Positions 23,860-35,890 are shown, counted from the stretch's first letter. The stretch: 64,000 nt of DNA from Antilocapra americana (GCA_007570785.1 ML661900.1:3755126-3819125); one strand, 5' to 3'. Numbers and translations: made by a program. Notes: generated by a model from the sequence alone, not told the origin.

Positions 23860-25148
23860 CCATAAGACTGGAATTGAATTGCAGAGGACTTCAAAACCAG
23901 CCACTCTTGCTTCTCTCAGGTGAATCCCCTGGCTTCATTCCTTCTTTCTGCTTTCAGCAGTAGGAGAGGAGAAGCCAAGAGATTTCTTCTCTCTTGCTTT
24001 CCCTCGAGCATCATCTCCAGTGGTTAACACATCTCTGTGGCTCCAACTCCAACAGGGAACCCCTGCAATGACTCTAGATTCTGCCTGACAGCCTTAGCTT
24101 TGAGGTTCTGATAACATCACATCTTTCCATTGTTCACCAGGAGTTTCATTTGCTCACCTGTTTCACTTGGATGCCGTTATCACCTCCAACAAGTGGAAAA
24201 TAAAATTCTAGTAATCCAGGGCAAGCAATGGTACTATAATTGCTTAAATTAGTATCTGCAGTTGCTTGTAAGAAAATGCCAGATGAAGGTAAGGAAATAA
24301 GAAAATTTGGAGCTACTGTACTGCACTATGTGTTAGTCATAATTACAAGGACTAGAGAGTAGGCTGACAAGTTCACAAGCATTAGGCAGCTTAGAGAGGG
24401 AAAATATTAATTTCAGAGCTTTAAACTCTCAGCTCAGTGTGTGATCAGAGAACCAGAAAGCTTCTACAGTGGTGTGAAGAATCTCTTGTTTCTTATCACT
24501 TAAAGACAGACCATGGTTGAGGATCAGAATTAAATATATTTGTTCAAGTTGCTAAAATGCGATAACATTGAATTCACAGCCTAAGTCACTGCCTTAAAGT
24601 TAGGACATCAACTGGAAACTAACATGGTCCTGTGACTTAAGATGGGGACATTTGAGGTGACCTCCAACTAGCCCCCTAAATATCCCCAAGCCCCATCTCC
24701 TTTATTCAGAAAACAGACCTTCCCCTGTTGAAAGAAAATATATGCAGCAGTTGCCTTGCAAAGAGATATCTATTCTCCCCCAAATCCTATCCTCCTACTA
24801 CCTCCAAACCTACTTCTAAAGTTAAATCCAGTGAACCAAGAGAGAATTATAAGGTATATTCCAGATAATAAATAGATAAATGAACTTATACACTCAAACA
24901 ATTACAGTATCTTTTGTATTTACATTAGCAATAGCCTGGAAAACTGTATCAGAGTAGATTCTAAAAGAATTACTAGAATTATAAAAGAAAGGCTAGAATA
25001 TACTATGTCAGATTAAACATAGGTGTCCTTCTGATCTTAATGTTCTAAAGGGAGCATCTCCAGCAACCTGCCTGATCTGGTTGCCTGAAATCAGGATTCA
25101 GTAGTGGCCTACGTTCAATGAAACTAAGTGGTCAGAATTTCCCTCAAA
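23860..25148. other. Intergenic sequence, no gene recognised
   Basis: No young repeat or reading frame of note was found across this stretch. Confidence 0.4.
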
Positions 25149-25149
25149 T

Positions 25150-25440
25150 AATGGGGAGAAGTGGAGAAGGCACTGGCGACCCACTCCAGTACTCTTGCCT
25201 GGAGAATCCCATGGATGGCGGAGCCTGGTAGGCTACAGTTCATGGGGTCGCTAAGAGTCGGACACAACTGAGTGACTTCACTTTCCCTTTTCACTTTCAC
25301 GCGTTGGAGGAGGAAATGGCAACCCACTCCAGTGTTCTTGCCTCAAGAATCCCAGGGACGCGGGAGCTTGGTGGGCTGCTGTCTATGGTGTCGCACAGAG
25401 TCGGACACAACTGAGCAACTGAACTGAACTGAATGGGGAG
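25150..25440 (+). repeat. Bov-A2 dimeric SINE with 9-base target duplication
   Basis: Two monomers are joined by 'gtgacttcactttcc'. The tail is the BovB-like 'gagcaactgaactgaactg' rather than (AGC)n. The direct repeat AATGGGGAG lies at 25150-25158 and 25432-25440. The shared tail with BovB fits the idea that BovB machinery mobilises these SINEs. Confidence 0.93.
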
Positions 25441-25448
25441 GAGGACAC

Positions 25449-25672
25449 CTTCCCTGGTGGCTCAGCATAAAGAATCTTCCTGCAATACAGGAAGTGCAAG
25501 TTTGATCTCTGAGTCAGGTAGATCCCCTGAAGGAGGACATGGCAGCCCACTCAAGTTTTCTTGCTGGGAAAACCCATGGTTTCCCAGAGAAACCACTTCC
25601 CAGGACAGAGAAGCCTGATGGGTCCACTTGGTCATAAAGAGTTGAACTCAACTGAATTGACTGAGCACACAC
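25449..25672 (+). repeat. Bov-tA SINE
   Basis: It begins 'cttccctggtggctcagc' and follows the family order to 'tgactgagcacacac'. It lies within 20 bases of the Bov-A2 copy to its left. Confidence 0.9.
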
Positions 25673-25799
25673 AAGAGGGAGAAAGAAATGTGAAGATTCA
25701 TACAAAAAAGTCAAGCTACAGGGTCACTCATGAAAGTGTCAAGGTGATGGGAATGTTGTAGCAAATTTATTATGTGTAACCTGCTCACCCTTCTCCTGA

Positions 25800-26712
25800 C
25801 TATATTTTGTAGAAGGGGTCAGAGGGCACTAAGACACTGAGAAAAAATTAATGAGAGAAACATAGGCCTCCTTGGAAGCTCTGCAATGCCTCTCCTCCTT
25901 GGACCAAGGATGATTGAAATGGGTTTTCTGGTTTCAGTGGGAATGTTGCCAGAGTGGCAGGGGCCATGTGCCAATAATAAACCATGACAAGGAGTCACAG
26001 TTACCATGATGGACCATAATGGACAGTAGGGGCAGAGTGGCCGTCGGAATGTTTTGATTCTCACGGACCTGTGAGGGTATCAACTTCATGACAGGGTCCC
26101 TAGGACTGAAATATTAATAGATGGGTAGCCTACTAAAGTTTTACTTGATATACACAACTGGGAAAACTAATGTTCTGGTACACAGAAACCTCACTTGAAT
26201 TGTCACAGAAGAAAGTCTCAGCCCCTATTTTAGCTCCTGGTTATATCACATTCCCAGGGTCCAGTGATTAAAGGAGAAACTGGGTCCTCTTGAGGAAGGA
26301 CACTGCAACATTGTCACAACTGTATACCATAAATCTTTCCCTAAGACTGTCCCCAAAGGGCCTGTGGGTTTTAAAAGAATGAGCATGTACTGAGGGCAGG
26401 GACATATCCAGACTTTGAAGGAGTCTTAGACACTGGTCTGAGTTTATGCTCATCCTTCAGGACCCCTGAATAGATTGAGGGCTTTGGGTAACCAGATAAT
26501 AAGCTTATATTCAAGGCAATCACACAGAGGTCTCAGAGAGTTCTGTAAACCCATGCTGAGTTAATTTTCCAGGTCCTAAGTGCATGTTTAGACTAGATGG
26601 GCTTGGCAACTGGCAGATTTCCTGCACTAGCTTCCTGACCAATGCAGAAAGGACTGTTATGGTAGGCAGAGCCAAGTGGCCCCTGGAACTGCCCTTCCCT
26701 AACGAAATGGTA
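25800..26712 (+). repeat. Possible ERV gag-region remnant
   Basis: Scattered phrases resemble the 5' part of ERVL or MaLR internal sequence in plus sense, in the right order relative to the pol remnant downstream. No frame survives. This is a weak call. Confidence 0.3.
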
Positions 26713-26800
26713 AAGTGAAACTGAAAGTGTAAGTCACTCAGTCATTTCCAACTCTTTGCGACCCCATGGACTGTACTGTCCATTGAATTCTCAAAGTCAA
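26713..26800 (-). repeat. Bov-tA/Bov-A fragment
   Basis: It contains 'aagtcactcagtcatttcc' and 'cgaccccatggactgtac', the reversed terminal part of a bovine SINE, and is truncated on the right. Confidence 0.75.
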
Positions 26801-26974
26801 ATGCAATATCACAGCCCTCTGGGAATCGCAGGGATCGGTGCCACCATCAAAGATTTGATAGATGCAGAAGTTATGAGTCTCATCTCACCTCCGTTTAATT
26901 CCTGCTTTTGACAGTGGCAAAACTAGACAGAAATTCAGATTATTCAAGCTTCTACTCAGGAGATTTTGAAACCA

Positions 26975-27625
26975 TTATTTATATGTACCACATCTTCTTT
27001 ATCCGTTCCTTTGTCAATGGACCTTTGGGTTGCTTCCATGTCCTGGAGAAGGAAATGGCAACCCACTTCAGAATTCCTGTCTAGAGAACCCCATAGACAG
27101 GGGAGCCTAGTAGGCTGCTGTCCATGGGGTCACGTAGAGTCAGACACGACTGAAGCGACTTAACATGGATGCATGCATTGGAGAAGGAAATGGCAACCCA
27201 TTCCAGTATCCTTGCCTGGAGAATCCCAGAGACAGAGGAGCCCGGTGGGCTGTGGTCTATGGGGTTGCACAGAGTCGGACACAACTGAAGTGACTTAGCA
27301 GCAGCAGCAGCAACAGCAGCAGCATGTTTTGGCCATTGTAAACAGTGTTGCAATGGACATTGGGGTGCATGTATCCTTTGGATCATGTTATTCTCCAGAT
27401 GTATGACCAGAAGTGAGATTGCAGGGTTTTATAGTAGCTCTATTTTTAGCTTTTTAAGGAACGTCCATACTGTTCTCTCATGGTTGTACCAAGTTGCATC
27501 CCTGCCAACAGTGTAAGAGGGTTCTCTTCTCCTCCACACCCTCTCCAGCATTTGTTGTTTGTGGGTTTTTTGATGATACTCATTCTGGTTGGTGTGAGGT
27601 GATATCTCACTGTAGTTTTAATTTA
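26975..27625 (-). repeat. Antisense L1 3' fragment split by Bov-A2
   Basis: Reversed L1 phrases 'ccacatcttctttatccg' and 'ggttgcttccatgtcc' lie left of the SINE, and 'ggccattgtaaacagtg' and 'ccctgccaacagtgtaag' lie right of it. One L1 fragment has been opened by insertion of the SINE at 27044-27323. Confidence 0.88.
27044..27323 (+). repeat. Bov-A2 dimeric SINE nested in L1
   Basis: Two 'ggagaaggaaatggcaaccc' monomers are followed by an imperfect (AGC)n tail at 27297-27323 that contains an AAC interruption. Confidence 0.93.
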
Positions 27626-28169
27626 CATCTAACTATTGTTAATAGATAAACATAAATCATGATCCTTTGTTCACAGATACATTCTTAGTACCTAAAACAG
27701 TGTTAAATGTGTGATAGGTGTTTAATAAATATTTGTCAAGTCAAAAAAAAAAAAAAAACAGAACAAAACTAGGCAGCAACTCCGCTTGCACCTTTTGATC
27801 CAAATACGGCATCTTTGCTGAAACACATCCACCTAGTCCTGCCCATGTAGTATGCAGCTGTTGATCTGGAAAATCATTTTCCCCTCAAATCAATTAGCAA
27901 AGAAAATCAAAGCAACACATTTTCACATGTCAGGAACAGTAACGGACTTTTACAGTTTTGCTTCAGGTCCATGTCACTTCTCAAATACTGTCACAGTGTA
28001 GCCCACATGGTCCTTGGCCATCTGGACATCCCATAGAACATTCGTCTGATCCAGACACTAATAGCATCTATTGATTGACTTGGTGAACGGGAAGTAGCAA
28101 ATATTCTCAGTAAGATACGTGAATGCCAGAGACACACAACTTCTGTGAAAGGAGTATTGCGCTATTCCT

Positions 28170-28385
28170 GCACAGCAGTGGTTCTCAACCAGAGACAATT
28201 TTGTCCCCTACTGAACACTGAGCAGGCAATATCTGGAGACATTTTTGGTTGTCACAGCTGCAGGAAAGGGAGTTAGTGGCTATTGGCATCTTGTAGGCAG
28301 AGGCCCAAGGATGCTGCTAAACATCCTGAAATGTACAGGGTACCTCCTCACAATCAAGAACTATCAAGCTCAAAATGTCAAGATG
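28170..28385 (+). mobile_element. MER5A-type hAT-Charlie DNA transposon
   Basis: It opens 'cagtggttctcaaccagaga', continues 'ctggagacatttttggttg', 'gaggcccaaggatgctgc' and 'taaacatcctgaaatgtac', and ends with 'ctcaaaatgtcaagatg'. This non-autonomous MER5A remnant sits inside the ERVL-like pol remnant, so it inserted after that provirus or is contemporary with it. Confidence 0.85.
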
Positions 28386-28828
28386 AAAGAATCAAGAATC
28401 CCTGCACTAAAGCTAAAGACAGGTTTTTGTACCTTGTGCATCCAAACACTAAGAAAGAGGCACAATCATGGTGGGCCCATTTGGATTTTGGAGGCAACAT
28501 ATACCACATCTGGATATATTTCTCGGAGCCATTTACTGAGAAACCTGTTTTCTCAGAAAATAAAAAAGCTCTGCAGCAGGTCCAGGCTCTACCAATCAAG
28601 TCTAATAATCCAGAAGATCTAAGTGTCTGTGACGAGTGAGGATGCTGTATGGATCCTTGCATAAATCCCAATAAGAGATTCAAAGCACAGGACCTCAAGT
28701 TTTTTACATTATACCTTGCTTTTATGCTAAAAGAGCACTAGATTCTGGCAGACTGGATCGTGATGACATAAAGACTGGTGTTCTCTGATCTGCCAGTCTT
28801 GAAGTGCCATGGCGTGAGACATGTGCAT

Positions 28829-29042
28829 GTGTGCTAAGTCACTTCAGTCATACCCAACTCTGTGACACCTGGACCACAGCCCACCAGGTTCCTCTGCCCA
28901 TTAGATTCTCCAGGCAAGGACACTGGAGTGGGTTGCTGTGCCTCCGCCAGGAGATCTTCCTGACCCAGGGATCGAACCCAAGTCTCCTAAATCTCCTGCA
29001 ATGGCAGGTGGGTTTTTAACACTAGCACCACCTGGGAAGCCC
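28829..29042 (-). repeat. Bov-tA SINE, antisense
   Basis: The plus strand reads 'gtgctaagtcacttcagtc' through 'cctgacccagggatcgaac' to 'cacctgggaagcccaat'. Confidence 0.92.
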
Positions 29043-29099
29043 AATATTAGACATACATACCAACAAACCATCATCAATTAAAAATAGCATAAAAAGATT

Positions 29100-29545
29100 A
29101 CCCTTGCTTGGGTCAGGAGGACACAAGTAAGAGGCACAGGCAGGTAGCATGGACTCTAGAGCCTCATGAGGAGTTCCCTATAACCTATAGTTCCCTATAA
29201 CCTCCCTATAACTTAGAGGAAAACAAAGCAGAATAAAATAAAACTTGGGCTTAGTTTAAAGATGGGCCTGCACAATATGTTAGCATCAGTTGGAAGTGGA
29301 TTGTTATTATATTACCTAGGAGCAGCTTTGAAAGAAAATGTGAAAATCAACTCTCCCAGTGGGGAGAGCTTTGGGCAGTACATGTGGATGTCCACTTAGC
29401 CTAGAAGGATCATGGTCTGAGGCACAGATCTACTCTGGCTCATAGGTAGTAACTAACATTTGCCTATGGCTCAGAGACTTGTAAAGAGTAATATTGGAGT
29501 ATAGGTAGCAAGGAAATCTATGGAAGAGGAATATGAATACCATGA
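29100..29545. other. Unassigned, with a short tandem duplication
   Basis: Between two SINEs the sequence has no identity I can give. The phrase 'ttccctataacct' is repeated with variation at about 29172-29217. Confidence 0.4.
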
Positions 29546-29552
29546 GTAACCA

Positions 29553-29775
29553 TGTATGCATGCTCAGTTGTGTCTGACTCTTAGCAGTCCCATGGACTGT
29601 AGCCCACCAGGCTCCTCTGTCCAAGGCATTTTTTAGGCAAGAATACTGGAGCAGGTTGCCATTTCCTTCTCCGGGAGTTCTTCCTGGCCCAAGGATCAAA
29701 CCCTTGTCTCTTGTGTCTCCTCTGTCTCCTACATTGGCAGGCAGGTTCTTCACCAGCTGAGCTACTAATGGATCT
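29553..29775 (-). repeat. Bov-tA SINE, antisense
   Basis: The reversed pattern runs from 'gctcagttgtgtctgactc' to 'caggcaggttcttcacc'. It contains a small extra 'gtctcctctgtctcc' expansion near 29715. Confidence 0.9.
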
Positions 29776-29801
29776 CTCAAAATGGGCCAACAGTATATTT
29801 G

Positions 29802-30030
29802 GGCTTTCCTAGTGGCTCAGTGGGCTTCCCTGGTGGCTCAGTCAGTACGGAATCTACCTGCAATGCAGGAGACCCAGGTTCAATCTCAGGGTTGAGAAGA
29901 TCCCCTGGAAAAGGAAATGGCAATCCACTCCAGTATTCTTGCCCATAGAATACCATGAACAGAGGAGTCTGGTGGACTACAGCCCATGGGATTGCAAAGA
30001 GTTGGACTGAAGTGACTTAGCGGGCATACA
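29802..30030 (+). repeat. Bov-tA SINE with duplicated 5' head
   Basis: The head 'gggctttcctagtggctcag' at about 29800 is followed at once by a second head 'gggcttccctggtggctcag', so the element starts twice. The body and tail are otherwise typical. Confidence 0.88.
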
Positions 30031-30069
30031 TGAAGATTTTTGCTTCTCATTTGAAAGCTTACCCAAAGG

Positions 30070-31165
30070 CAACCACCGAAGAGAAAGTTCTTCTACCATA
30101 TGATTCAGCAATCCCACTCCTGGTCAAATATCCAGAAAAGGTGAAACTCTAATTGGAAAAGATGAACATGCACCCCAATGTTCATAGCAGCACTGCTTAT
30201 AGAAGCCAAGACACGGAGGCAAACTAAATGTCCATCAGCAGATGAACAGATAAAGAAGGTGTGTGTGTGTATAATGAAATATTACTCAGTCATGAAAAGA
30301 ATGAAATAATGCCATTTGCAGGAACATTGATGAACCTAAAGATTATCATATTAATACTGCCTGAAGTAAGTCAGGCAGAGAAAGTCAGATATCATATGAT
30401 ATCACTTAAATGTGGAATCTAAAAAATAATACAAATGAATTTATTTACAAAACAGAAATAGACCCACAGACATAGAAAACAAAGTTATGGTTACCAAAGG
30501 GGAAAGGGAAGTTGTTGTTCAGTCACTTGATCATGTCTGACTCTTTGTGACCCCATGAATGGCAATATGCCAGGCTTCCCTGTCCTTTGCCATCTCTCGG
30601 AGTTTGCTCAAACTCATGTCCATTGAGTTGGTGATGCCATCCAACCATCTCATCCTCTGTCGTCCCCTTCTCCTCTTGCCCTCAATCTTTCCCAGTATCA
30701 GGGTCTTTCCCAATGAGTCAGGTCTTTGCATCAGGTGGCCAAAGTATTGGAGCTTCAGCTTCAGCATTAGTCCTTCCAATGAATATTCAGAGTTGGTTTC
30801 CTATTGACCGGTTTGATCTTCTTGCTGTCCAAGGGACTCTAAAGAGTCTTCTTCAACACCACAGTTTGAAAGCATCAATTTTTCAGTGCTCAGCCTCATC
30901 CATCAGCAGAAAATGGAAACAGAATATGGAAGGATAAATTAGGAGCTTGGGATTAGCAGATACAAACTACCATATATGAAGTTGATGAAAGAAGAAGAAC
31001 AAGGATTTACTGTCATGTAATAATCTATAATGGAAAAGAACCTGAAAAATAAGGAAAATATACATAACTGAATCACTTTGCTGTACACCTAAAACTAACA
31101 CATTATTGTAAATCAACTATACTTCAGTTGGTTAATTAATTAAAATTTTAAAACAGAGAAATCTC
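30070..31165 (+). repeat. L1 3' end split by a BovB fragment
   Basis: L1 phrases 'tatgattcagcaatccca' and 'atgttcatagcagcactgc' lie before the BovB insertion at about 30515-30898. L1 3' UTR phrases 'gctgtacacctaaaactaac' and 'aaatcaactatacttcag' follow it. Confidence 0.85.
30515..30898 (-). mobile_element. Short antisense BovB 3' fragment
   Basis: The minus strand encodes the last part of BovB ('[12 protein letters not shown]' and the '[15 protein letters not shown]' region) in one 82-codon open stretch. It is the 3'-terminal 380 bases only and is nested in an L1 tail. Confidence 0.92.
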
Positions 31166-31684
31166 TTAATAATCAGAGAGAAGACTCATTCTGTAAGTGT
31201 TTGTTGGCTCCATTATTCAGCCTCCCAGTCTTTGTTCACCAGGCTTGTGTACTAGTAGCCATGGCAATAGTGATAAGGGTTCCACACTGTGGACTTTCCT
31301 CCACAAAGCAGAGAGCTCAAACTGCAAGAGCAGAAGCCAATATTGAACCCTTGTTATGGCACTATTCCTCAGGGTGCTGAGGGCATGCTGATTATATTAG
31401 ACTGCTTCCATCAAAATGGGGCAGAGATTTATTCTCACTTAAATAGATACTTCTTTCCTTATCCAAAATGGTTCTGTCAGCAACAAGATCTTTGGAGTTA
31501 TGGAATGTGATGATTCCATGACTCATTATCATGATATCCTATACAAGAATGCTTCTCACCAAGGATCTCATTTGAAAGCAAGAGAAAGTGGCTCAGACTC
31601 TTGTTTTTCACTAATATTACCACTTACCCCATCATCTGAGAACATCTAATCTGACAGATTGGTGGAATGACCTACTGAAGTCGT

Positions 31685-31924
31685 AATTACAGTACTGCGT
31701 TTGTGCTAAGTAGCTTCAGTCATGTCCGACCTTGTGACCCTGTAGCCCACCAGGCTCCTCTGTCCATGGAATTCTCCGGGCAAGAATACTGGAGTGGGTT
31801 GCCATGCCCTCCTCCAGGGGATCTTCCTGACCCAGGGATTGAACCTGTGTCTCTTACATCTGCCTGCATTGGCAGGCAGGTTCTTTACCACTAGCATCAC
31901 TTGGGAAGTGCCAATTACAGCACT
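31685..31924 (-). repeat. Bov-tA SINE with 12-base target duplication
   Basis: The element spans 31697-31912 in reverse. AATTACAGTACT at 31685-31696 and AATTACAGCACT at 31913-31924 are the target copies with one mismatch. They split integrase-region ERVL sequence. Confidence 0.93.
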
Positions 31925-33042
31925 ACTTGTGGGACAAACCTGTGAGGTCCGGTGCTACCAGGATAGTTTATGTTTGAGCCAGTGCCCAACAGATGGTGCT
32001 GTTTCTCTTACAGTCACAATACCCAGGTTCTGGAAACTATTACACCTAATGAGCCGCTGACAAAATTTAGTTTCCCTTCTTCCCAGTCATAAATTCCTCT
32101 TTTTTTTTTTTTTTTTAATAGTTCTTGATTACTGTCTTAGTTTGTGTTTGTGTCCTAAGACAGAACCTTGGGTACAGGCAATTTATCTGGAAGATTACTC
32201 CAATGAGCACAAGTGATGAAGGGAGGAAAATGAGTCAGAGAAAGAAGAAAAGACAATAATAAGGTGTGTGAGGATGAGCAAGTAATCATTCATGGGAAAC
32301 TGAAGCTCATCATCACCAAGAAACCTCTGAAAAACAGTATGGAATAAGCTTCAGAACTGTCCTTTTGGGGGACAGGAAAGCAGGACTTATACTTGCCAAC
32401 TCCAATTAAAGGACATTAACTCTGTCACATTTCTGGGGTTTCCTTTGGCAGAGTGTGAGAGAACCCAGAGGGAGAGACTGGAGAAGTGGGGGAAAGCTTT
32501 CACTGTGCAGGTAGCCTCTACTGCAGTTGCAGGTGAGTCAGATGGGCCAAAGGGATACAAAGAGAAGCATCTACCTCATCTGCAATATCCCCAAGGGAGG
32601 CATGCTTTCATGACGGGGCACAATGATGTTCCAATTGAAGGAGAAATTGAAACTGCCACCTGAATATTTTGGGGTCCTCATGCCACTAATCTAATAGCCA
32701 GAGGAGAGGTTACAATACTGGATGGAGTGGTCTGTCCCGATTAACAATGAGGACAGAGAGGATTCTATCTGGTTGGTACCTAGGAGGAATCACTGGGGCA
32801 TCCCTTGTTTTTCCATCTCCAGTAGAAAAGATTAAAGAAAGAACCTGAAAAAGGCAAGACCACTAAAGATTTGAATCCTTCAGGAATGAAGGTTGGGGTC
32901 ATTACCCAAGTAAAGGGCCACAACCAGCTAAAGTATAGACAAAGAACAATAGAAGGAATAGTGAAAGAAGGAAGTAATAAATATCACCTCTAGCCTTATG
33001 ACCAGTTATAGAGATGATTAACAGTTATGCATATTCTGTTAA

Positions 33043-35890
33043 GCAAAGCCTGATACTGTAAAGAACAATATTGCATAGGAACCTGAAATGTTAAGTCCAT
33101 GAATCAGGGAAATTGAATGTGGTCAAGCAGGAGATGGCAAGTGAACATCGACTTCTTAGGAATCAGTGAACTAACATGGACTGGGATAGGTGAATTTAAT
33201 TCAGATGACCATTATATCTACTACCGTGGGCAAAAATTTCTTATAAGAAATGGAGTAGCCCTCAAAGTCAACAAAAGAGTTTGAACTGCAGTACTACAGC
33301 ATGATCTTGGTTCATTTCCGAGGCAAACCATTCAACATCACAGTAATCCAACTCTATGCCACAATGACTGATGTCAAACAAGTTGAACTTGAAGGGTTCA
33401 ATGAAGACCTACAACACCTTCTAGAACTAACGCCAAAAAAAGATGTCGTTTTCATCATAGGGGATTGTAATGCAAAAGTAGGAAGTCAAGAAATACCTGG
33501 AGTAACAGGCAAGTTTGGCCTTGGAGTACAAAATGAAGCAGGGCAAAGAGTTTCGTCAAGAGAACATGCTGGTCATAGCAAATACCCGCTTCCAATCACA
33601 CAAGAGATGGCTCTATACATGGACATGACACGGTCAACACCCAAATCAGTTTGATTATATTCTTTGCAGCCAAAGATAGAGAAGCTCTATACAGTCAGCA
33701 AAAACAAGACTTGGAGCTGACTGTGGCTCAGATCATGAGTTCCATATTGCAAAATTCAGGCTTAAATTGAAGAAAGTAGGGAAAACCACTAGGCCATTCA
33801 TATATGACCTAAATCAAATCCCTTATGAGTACACAGTGGAGGTGACAAACAGATTCAAAGGACTAGACCTGGTAGACAGAGTGCCTGAAGAACTATGGAT
33901 GGCGAGTCATAACATTGTATAAGAGGAAGTAACCAAAGCCATTCCAAAGAAAAAGAAATGCAAGAAGACAAAGGGGCTGTCTGAGGAAGCGTTACAAATA
34001 GCCAAGGATAGAGGAGAAGCAAAAGGCAAGGGAGAAAGGGAAAGATATACCCAACTGAATGCAGAGTTTCAGAGAATCGCAAAGGAAAAGAAGGCATTCT
34101 TCAATGAACAATGCAAAGAAATAGAGGAAAACAATAGAATGGGAAAGTCTAGAGATCTCTTTGAGAAAACTGGAGATAGCAAGGGAACATTTCATGCAAG
34201 GATGGGCATGATGAAGGACAGAAAAGGTAAGAACCTAACAGAAGCAGAAGATATTAAGAAGAGGAGGCAAGAAGGCACAGAAGAGCTGTGTCTTACAAGA
34301 AAGATCTTAATGATCTGGATAACCACCACAATGTGGTCACTCACCTAAAGCTGGACATCCTGGAGTGTGAAGTTAAGCGGGTCTTATGAAGCATCACTAC
34401 AAACAAAGCTAGTGGAGGTGATGAAATTCTAGCTGAGCTATTAAAAATTCTAAAAGATGATGCTATGAAAGTGCTGCACTCAATATGTCAGCAAATTTGG
34501 AAAACTCAGCAGTGGCCACAGGATTGGAAAAGGTCAGTTTTCATTCCAGTTCTAAAGAAGGGCAATGCCAAAGAATGTGCAAACTACTGTACATTTGCAC
34601 TCATTTCACCTGCTAGCAAGTGTTGAAAATCCTCCAAGCTAGGCTTCAGCAGTACATGAGCTGAGAAATTTCAGATGTACAAGATGGGTTTAGAAAAGGC
34701 AGAGAAATCAGAGTTCAAATTGCCAACATCTGTTGAATCATGGAGAAAGCAAGGGAGTTCTAGAAAAACATGTACTTCTGCTTCATTGACTACACTAAAC
34801 CTTTGACTATGTGTATCACAACAAACTGGAAAATTCTTAAAGAGACAGGAGTACTAGACCACCTTACCTGTCTCCTGAGAGGCCAGTATGTGGGTCAAGA
34901 AGCAACAATTAGAACTGGACATAGAATGACTAACTGGTTCAAAATTGGGAAAGGAGTACAAGGCTGAATATTGTTTCCCTGCTTATTTAACATCAATGCA
35001 GAGTACATCATGTGAAATACCAGGCTGGATGAATCACAAGCTGGAATCAAGTTTGCTGGAGGAAATATCAACAACCTCTAAGAAATATCAGATGATACCA
35101 CAGATATGTAAATGACACCACTCTAATGGCAGAAAGAGAAGAGGAACTAAAGAGTCTCTTGATGAGGGTAAAAGAGGAGAGTGAAAAACCTGGCTTAAAA
35201 CCCAACATTCAGAAAACTAAGATCATAGCATCTGGTCCTATCACTTTGTGGCAAGCATAAGGGACAAAAGTGGAAGTGGTGACAGATTTTCCTTTCTGGG
35301 GCTTCAGAATCATTGCAGACTGTGCCTGCAGCCATGACATTAAAGGATACTCGCTCCTTGGTAGCAAAGTTATGACAAATCTAGATAACGTATTGAAAAG
35401 CAGAAACATCACTTTGCTGACAAAGGTCCGTTAGTCAAAGCTATGGTTTTTCCAGTAGTCATTCATGTATAGATGTGGGAGTGGACCATAAAGAAGGCCA
35501 AGTGCAGAAGAAGTGATGGTTCTGAATTGTGATGCTAGAGAAGACTCTTGAGAGTCCCTTCAACAGCAAAGAGATGAAATCAGTCCATCCTATAGGAAAT
35601 CAACCCTGAATATTCATTGGAAGGACTGATGCTGAAGCTGAAGCTCCTATACTTTGGCCACCTGATGGAAAGAGCTGACTCACTGGGAAAGACCCTGATG
35701 CTGGGAAAGACTGAAGGCGAAAGAATAGGATGGCAGAGAATGAGATGGTTATGTAGCATCACCAACTCAACAGACATGAATCTGAGCAAATACCAGAATA
35801 TAGTAGAGGACAAGGAAGCCTGGCGTGCTGCAGTTCATGGGGTTGCAAAAGGAGTCAGGCACAACTTAGTAACTGAACAACAACAAACTG
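33043..35890 (+). mobile_element. Longest BovB LINE copy (endonuclease to 3' end), decayed
   Basis: This copy of about 2.85 kb includes the apurinic-type endonuclease domain. An open 117-codon piece at 33301-33654 has a recognisable 'DVVFIIGDCNAKVGSQ' motif. The linker and the reverse transcriptase follow, and it ends 'gtaactgaacaacaacaaac'. Frameshifts and stops are frequent. The Y-A-D-D region near 35080-35122 is imperfectly duplicated and damaged. It abuts the ERVL-like remnant on its left. I could not find a convincing target duplication, so its exact ends are approximate. Confidence 0.92.

Larger units (their letters stand above)
27770..33042 (+). mobile_element. Decayed ERVL-like endogenous retrovirus internal region
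   Basis: Several separated blocks read in plus sense as an old class III (ERVL-type) pol gene in the expected order. Reverse transcriptase lies at about 27.8-28.16 kb, the continuing RT to RNase H tether at about 28.39-28.65 kb, integrase-region sequence at about 31.33-31.70 and 31.92-32.04 kb, and the dUTPase-like 3' end of pol at about 32.6-33.04 kb. All frames are broken by stops and shifts, and no env or intact gag is seen. The blocks are separated by MER5A, L1, BovB and Bov-tA insertions. It is a fossil with no coding capacity, so only its position and breaks are described. Subfamily assignment is from remembered similarity and needs RepeatMasker. Confidence 0.65.

Noticed and set aside
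28245..28698. Overlapping 106-125 codon frames in the 28.2-28.7 kb block
   Set aside because: They span the junction of MER5A and a decayed ERVL-like pol block, so their products mix unrelated remnants and are not a gene.
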